9,121 nt of DNA from assembly GCA_004322375.1 (NCBI GenBank), contig SCUC01000477.1, positions 1-9,121 of the forward strand. Direction: 5' to 3'. This document shows positions 7,341 to 9,121 of the stretch, piece by piece. The notes under the pieces are model-generated. The model made no database searches. It was given only the letters and a program-made list of their open reading frames with translations, and was not told where the DNA came from. Positions within the stretch are counted from its first letter, which is position 1, and every line of letters begins with the position of its first letter. Origin of the DNA: Bacteroidota bacterium. Lineage in GTDB: Bacteria > Bacteroidota > Ignavibacteria > UBA10030 > SZUA-254. The position numbers and the translations under genes are program-made.

Positions 7341-8801
7341 ATGATTTCAAAGAAAACGATTGCTGCTTTTCTCTTGTTCTTTGCGTTTGTCGGAACGATG
7401 GGGATGAAAGTGTTGGCTCAGCAATCTGCTAATGATCTTATGGCAAGCCAGGCGTGGGATATGTTGATAAAAATGAGCGAAACTGAAATGGAAAAAAGCT
7501 CGGGGGATATAAAAGCGACTCATATCGTCAACGCAGCGTACGGGTATTACAAAAAGGGCAAACTATTATTGACGGCATATGATTTTTCGCTCAATCTCTG
7601 CTCATTGTACTATGATTGCCGGTACAATGCGCATAATACGGGGGATGTGTATCTCGATTTTTTTCATGGAATAGTTCTGGCGACAAAAGGAAATGAGCCG
7701 CAAGCGATACAGAAGCTTAACGCATTCACGAAGGAAGCAACCGACAAATCATTTTCTCAGAAAGCAAAAATTTGGTTAGGGTTGCTTTACAACGCCCTTG
7801 GAAAAAAGGGAGAACAAGAAAAAGTATGGAGCGAGCTTGATTGGAACGATGAGTCAATTGCTCTGGAGCGTGCTGCAATTTCAAGTATTGTACTGAAAAA
7901 GGGAGATTCATACAGCTCCCGCAAACCGAAAGATATCACAGCGCAATCTGTAGTTAGGAACGTGGCGCTATGCTTGCCAATTCTCACTACATGCTCGTTA
8001 GAAGAGAAGAAAAAAATACTTTCAAATATAAGAATTGCGACACCATCTGTTGACAATAAAAAAGGAAAGTCCTACGAAATCTATTATGACCCCCTGTCAT
8101 TAATGGCGGCAAGCCAATGTGCGTTAAGTATCGGGGCGGATTATTTGAAGGAATATCTCAAAACTTACGGAGTGAAAGATAAGAGCAACCAGATGTATGC
8201 GAAGGCACGGTTCTCGTATGCAGAAATTTTATTTTTGCTGGGAAACTATGATGAGGCGAAATCCGAGTTGCAAAATATCCAGCACGAGCTATCAGCCGCA
8301 CTGTTGGGGGCTGTGTTGTTTCAGATGGGTGATACTGACGGGGCAAATAAGCGATGGGCAAGCGTTGAAAAAGAGGGGAGCAGAAAGGCTCAACTTTATC
8401 TCGTTTCACTTTACTCAATGCTTGGGACAAACCTTGTGAAGGCTGAAGCAATCAGCAACAGAATAGGTAGAGAAACAACAGGAGGAAATAATATATCGCA
8501 GGAAGAGTACCAATGGTTAGCTTCGATATTCGAACGGAAGAAAGATTTTCAGCGGGCTGTAGATATTTATCGTCAGGGCTATCGTATTCAGTTTGATGGT
8601 AAAATTCATCAAAAATTTGGCAACGATGCGATTTTTGTTCTTCAGTATGCTAATGCTCTCGAGTTGTTGGATAGGAACGGGGTTTTTACAGTTAACCTGA
8701 TGTTGAATGCATTGCGGGTGCGCTACGGTTCATTCGGGGAAATACTCCAGGAACAATCTACAAGCTTCGGCGCCTGTATTGACCCAAATAATTCTAAATA
8801 A
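7341..8801 (+). CDS. Periplasmic TPR-repeat protein
   Basis: The 486-residue product begins MISKK, followed by a hydrophobic core and V-L-A before QQ, giving a likely signal peptidase I site after residue 26. The rest is almost entirely helical repeats. Units that meet the TPR consensus spacing (small residue at 8, Ala at 20, large hydrophobic at 24) are at 103-136 (G110, A122, L126), 287-320 (A294, A306, L310), 316-349 (G323, A335, W339) and 387-420 (A394, A406, Y410). A weaker one is at 140-173 (G147, W163). Six cysteines are present (87, 93, 211, 218, 260, 479). TPR solenoids are protein-protein scaffolds, so this is likely an adaptor for the neighbouring envelope proteins. It begins 15 bases after the propeller gene with an excellent SD (GAGGAG, 7-base spacer), so co-translation is expected. 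I recognise no specific family. Confidence 0.94.
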   Translation: MISKKTIAAFLLFFAFVGTMGMKVLAQQSANDLMASQAWDMLIKMSETEMEKSSGDIKATHIVNAAYGYYKKGKLLLTAYDFSLNLCSLYYDCRYNAHNTGDVYLDFFHGIVLATKGNEPQAIQKLNAFTKEATDKSFSQKAKIWLGLLYNALGKKGEQEKVWSELDWNDESIALERAAISSIVLKKGDSYSSRKPKDITAQSVVRNVALCLPILTTCSLEEKKKILSNIRIATPSVDNKKGKSYEIYYDPLSLMAASQCALSIGADYLKEYLKTYGVKDKSNQMYAKARFSYAEILFLLGNYDEAKSELQNIQHELSAALLGAVLFQMGDTDGANKRWASVEKEGSRKAQLYLVSLYSMLGTNLVKAEAISNRIGRETTGGNNISQEEYQWLASIFERKKDFQRAVDIYRQGYRIQFDGKIHQKFGNDAIFVLQYANALELLDRNGVFTVNLMLNALRVRYGSFGEILQEQSTSFGACIDPNNSK

Positions 8802-8810
8802 GGTATAGTT

Positions 8811-9121
8811 ATGAAACAACTGAACATATATCGGATATTTATTGCTGTGGGATTTTCCATGTTGTTGGCGTTCGCTCCGCTGCGCACGTTTGCGCAGAGC
8901 GAAAATGATGAAGATGACGAATGGACAAAAATCGTCTATCTTGAGGCGATGGATTACGACAGAACGATAGACCCCTATACCTATACGGGAACAAATGAAA
9001 CTAACCGGCGTCTTTCCTCTCTGCTCTATTCCTCTCTATTTTGTATAAATAGATATTCGGAAATCGTGCCTGATATGGCGGAAAAAATCGAGGCGCACAG
9101 AGCGATGCGAAATACATATAT
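8811..9121 (+). CDS. ABC-type solute-binding protein, family 5 (N-terminal part, cut by window edge)
   Basis: The frame runs from the ATG at 8811 to the window end without a stop (103 codons seen). A basic N-terminus and hydrophobic core end in T-F-A before Q, a probable signal peptidase I site after residue 28; there is no lipobox. A short acidic stretch (E31-E37) follows. Residues 53-93 read T-I-D-P, then N-R-R-L-S-S-L-L-Y-S-S-L-F, then I-V-P-D-M-A-E. This matches the start of oligopeptide/nickel-type (SBP_bac_5) binding proteins, which show an LDP motif, an L-Y-E-x-L segment and a P-x-L-A-E-x-W motif. Ile replaces the usual Leu of LDP, and no Trp follows the final motif. Only 9 bases separate it from the TPR gene, with its SD TAAGG overlapping that gene's stop. 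No permease or ATPase gene is visible, so transport versus sensing cannot be decided. Confidence 0.85.
   Translation, partial: MKQLNIYRIFIAVGFSMLLAFAPLRTFAQSENDEDDEWTKIVYLEAMDYDRTIDPYTYTGTNETNRRLSSLLYSSLFCINRYSEIVPDMAEKIEAHRAMRNTY
8871..8903 (+). other. Strong hairpin inside the signal-peptide coding region
   Basis: TTCGCT (8871-8876) pairs with AGCGAA (8898-8903), and CTGCGCA (8880-8886) pairs with TGCGCAG (8891-8897). A CCG bulge lies on the left and the loop is CGTT. This makes 13 base pairs in 33 bases, about 60 bases into the solute-binding-protein gene. Confidence 0.55.

Noticed and set aside
5436..9121. Type IX secretion locus, suggested by propeller and TPR proteins together.
   Set aside because: No PorE-like OmpA domain, PorV/PorP-type protein, GldK-N protein or C-terminal sorting domain is visible.

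Overview
The window reads as a compact bacterial gene cluster devoted to the cell envelope. All six genes lie on the plus strand. GC content is moderate and Shine-Dalgarno (SD) sites are clear, mostly AAGGA or GGAG. Signal peptides, a lipobox, a probable outer-membrane beta-barrel and a family 5 solute-binding protein start point to a Gram-negative (diderm) bacterium. The mix of PKD, TolB-like propeller and TPR envelope proteins resembles the Bacteroidetes/Chlorobi/Ignavibacteria side of bacteria, but this taxonomic guess is inference only. I see no tRNA, rRNA, CRISPR array, transposase or integrase.

Layout: (1) bases 18-2123, a membrane protein with a degenerate serine/threonine-kinase-like domain inside the cell, one clear transmembrane helix and an extracytoplasmic beta-sandwich half; its start may lie just left of the window. 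(2) 2275-3081 (or from 2242), a probable lipoprotein with beta-sandwich-like segments. (3) 3187-5235, a membrane-anchored protein with one Ig-like module, four PKD domains and a cysteine-rich TPR tail. (4) 5436-7325, a secreted propeller joined through a proline linker to a probable outer-membrane barrel. (5) 7341-8801, a secreted TPR solenoid. (6) 8811 to the window edge, the start of an ABC-type family 5 solute-binding protein.

Genes 4, 5 and 6 are separated by 15 and 9 bases and are almost certainly one transcript. Genes 1, 2 and 3 are separated by 100-150 bases, and genes 3 and 4 by 200 bases. The 3-4 gap holds a perfect 10-bp inverted repeat that could be an operator or a weak terminator.

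None of the proteins except the last carries a recognisable enzyme or transport domain with intact active-site residues. The kinase-like domain has lost the ATP-binding lysine and two of three loop glycines, but keeps the catalytic-loop Asp and Asn and the DFG-position Asp. Together the genes look like parts of an envelope-spanning assembly: a pseudokinase or divergent kinase reaching across the inner membrane, periplasmic beta-sandwich and TPR scaffolds, an outer-membrane propeller-barrel, and a solute-binding protein that could sense or deliver a ligand. That joint role is inference from gene order and domain content, and I do not recognise the set as a named system.
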